DNA of 6,869 bases from contig JAFZIX010000228.1 in the NCBI GenBank assembly GCA_017554135.1, forward strand, positions 1-6,869, given 5' to 3'. The notes under the pieces were generated by a model. It saw nothing but the letters and a program-made list of their open reading frames with translations. It was not told the DNA's origin and did no database searches. The stretch comes from Bacteroidales bacterium (GTDB lineage Bacteria > Bacteroidota > Bacteroidia > Bacteroidales > UBA932). The stretch's first letter is position 1. Every line of letters begins with the position of its first letter. The position numbers were made by a program, and so were the translations under genes. This document shows positions 5,781-6,869 of the stretch, one piece after another.

Positions 5781-6869
5781 CTACTTCGTGCGTGAAAGGC
5801 TGGCCCTGATCATATAGACCACCAGCAGCAAGAAGGGGATGATGGCGATAGCCTGGGCGCCGGAGCACAGGCGGCCGGCAGCGTCGTTCCATCCGTTCAG
5901 GAACCAATCCACGCCTGCGAACTTCAGGATCGCACTCACCACACCCATCAGCGCGCCGCCGGCAATGAAACCGGAGGCAATCAGCGTGCCCTTCTCCTGA
6001 CGCGCGGTATTCACGGCGGCATCCTTGGAACGCGTGCTCACATACCAACTGATGGCACCACCCACGAGAAGCGGCAGGTTCAAATCCAACGGGATGAACA
6101 TACCCAGGCAGAATGCCAGTGCAGGCACTTTGAACACCGTCAGCAGCACGGCAATCACCGCACCGATGCCGTAGAGCAGCCAGGGGGCGCTTCCGCCGTT
6201 CATCATAGGCTGGATCACCGCCGCCATGGCGTTCGCCTGAGGGGCCACCAGCGCACCGGGACCCGTGAATCCGTAGGTCTTGTTCAGCACCAGCATCACT
6301 CCGCCGACGGTCTCCGCCGCCACGAGCGTGCCGAGGAACTTCCAGGTCTCCTGATTGGCAGGGGTGGTGCCGAGGTTGTATCCTATCTTCAAATCTGTAA
6401 TAAAACCTCCCGCCATGCTGAGCGCGGTGCATACCACTCCTCCGACCACCATCGCAGCCACCATGCCGGCATTGCCCTTGAGCCCTACCGCCACCAGCAC
6501 CAACGCGGTGATAATCAGCGTCATAATGGTCATGCCGCTGACTGGGTTCGTGCCCACGATGGCGATGGCGTTCGCTGCCACGGTGGTGAAGAGGAAGGAG
6601 ATAATCGCCACTATCAGCAGCCCTACGAGCGCCTGCCAGATGTTGTTCACGACTCCGCCGAACGCGAAGAACGCGAACACGGCCAGCAGCGCTATCACTA
6701 TCCCCGAAACCACCGCTTTCATCTTGATATCGCGGTCCGTCTCCTCCACCTTCTCGCCGGCTCCGCCCTTCTTGCCGAACTCGCTGACTGCCAGGCCCAT
6801 GGCGCTTTTGATGACGCCGGCGTTTTTGATGATGCCGATGATGCCGGCGGTCGCGATGCCGCCTATACC
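5781..6869 (-). CDS. OPT-family oligopeptide transporter, C-terminal part (5' end beyond the window)
   Basis: This encodes an inner-membrane transporter of the oligopeptide transporter (OPT) family, which imports small peptides or related compounds, probably driven by protons. The frame stays open to the right edge: upstream of the Met at 6800 another 23 residues continue with family-like Gly/Ile-rich membrane sequence. The true start is therefore outside the window, and the Met is internal. About 362 residues are visible of a family usually near 600-700, so roughly half is missing. Hydropathy shows about eight to ten membrane segments. Family signatures include TNPVSGMTIMTLIITALVL, a GMFIPLDLNLPLLVGGAISW segment and SGFIAGGALMGV near the C-terminus. 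A charged loop (FGKKGGAGEKVEETDRDI) lies between early segments. The product ends MIRASLSRTK with a basic cytoplasmic-looking tail. It converges on the protease operon across a shared terminator. The exact substrate cannot be read from the sequence; bacterial relatives are mostly called putative oligopeptide transporters. Confidence 0.94.
   Translation of the reverse strand, partial: GIGGIATAGIIGIIKNAGVIKSAMGLAVSEFGKKGGAGEKVEETDRDIKMKAVVSGIVIALLAVFAFFAFGGVVNNIWQALVGLLIVAIISFLFTTVAANAIAIVGTNPVSGMTIMTLIITALVLVAVGLKGNAGMVAAMVVGGVVCTALSMAGGFITDLKIGYNLGTTPANQETWKFLGTLVAAETVGGVMLVLNKTYGFTGPGALVAPQANAMAAVIQPMMNGGSAPWLLYGIGAVIAVLLTVFKVPALAFCLGMFIPLDLNLPLLVGGAISWYVSTRSKDAAVNTARQEKGTLIASGFIAGGALMGVVSAILKFAGVDWFLNGWNDAAGRLCSGAQAIAIIPFLLLVVYMIRASLSRTK

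Noticed and set aside
5767..6432. Second minus-strand frame of 221 codons inside the OPT gene
   Set aside because: The OPT frame has continuous membrane segments and family motifs; the alternative frame is Arg/Gly/His-rich and has no hydrophobic pattern.

Overview
The window looks like a chromosomal segment of a Bacteroidales bacterium with a moderately high GC content (mid-50s percent by eye, not counted). A Rikenellaceae/Alistipes-like or related gut lineage would fit, but the sequence does not settle the genus. The taxonomic argument rests on three things: a surface-type lipoprotein with a DUF4988-like N-terminus and BACON domains, A/T-rich leaders instead of Shine-Dalgarno sequences before the start codons, and an intergenic TGTCATTCCGAGCGC repeat of a kind I associate with Bacteroidetes genomes.

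Layout. Positions 2-529 (+) hold the 3' end of a highly charged Lys/Arg/Glu/Ala-rich protein that I cannot name. Its reading frame runs 158 bases into the next gene. Positions 372-1595 (+) encode peptidase T (tripeptidase). Six bases later, 1602-3764 (+) encodes a modular lipoprotein: coiled coil, DUF4988-like region, two BACON domains and two further C-terminal modules. Five bases after that, 3770-5584 (+) encodes an M6-family (immune-inhibitor-A-like) zinc metalloprotease with a signal peptide, a probable propeptide and a C-terminal Ig/PKD-like domain. The tight spacing makes pepT, lipoprotein and protease a likely single operon. The convergent intergenic stretch 5585-5780 carries no gene but is dense in structure: a strong bidirectional terminator hairpin, an extra copy of its left arm, a second stem-loop, a tandem REP-like repeat and a 12-bp perfect palindrome. 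From the right edge, on the minus strand, 5781-6869 encodes the C-terminal part of an OPT-family oligopeptide transporter, cut by the window end.

Together the genes suggest a protein/peptide scavenging locus. The exported M6 protease would cut proteins outside the cytoplasm, the lipoprotein may bind a target or sit at the surface, the OPT transporter would import oligopeptides, and PepT would finish cytoplasmic hydrolysis of tripeptides. This functional link is inferred from gene identity and adjacency only. I found no clear case for a wholly new system. The most unusual items are the structured convergent intergenic region, the lipoprotein-M6 protease pairing, and the long overlap at the 5' end of pepT.
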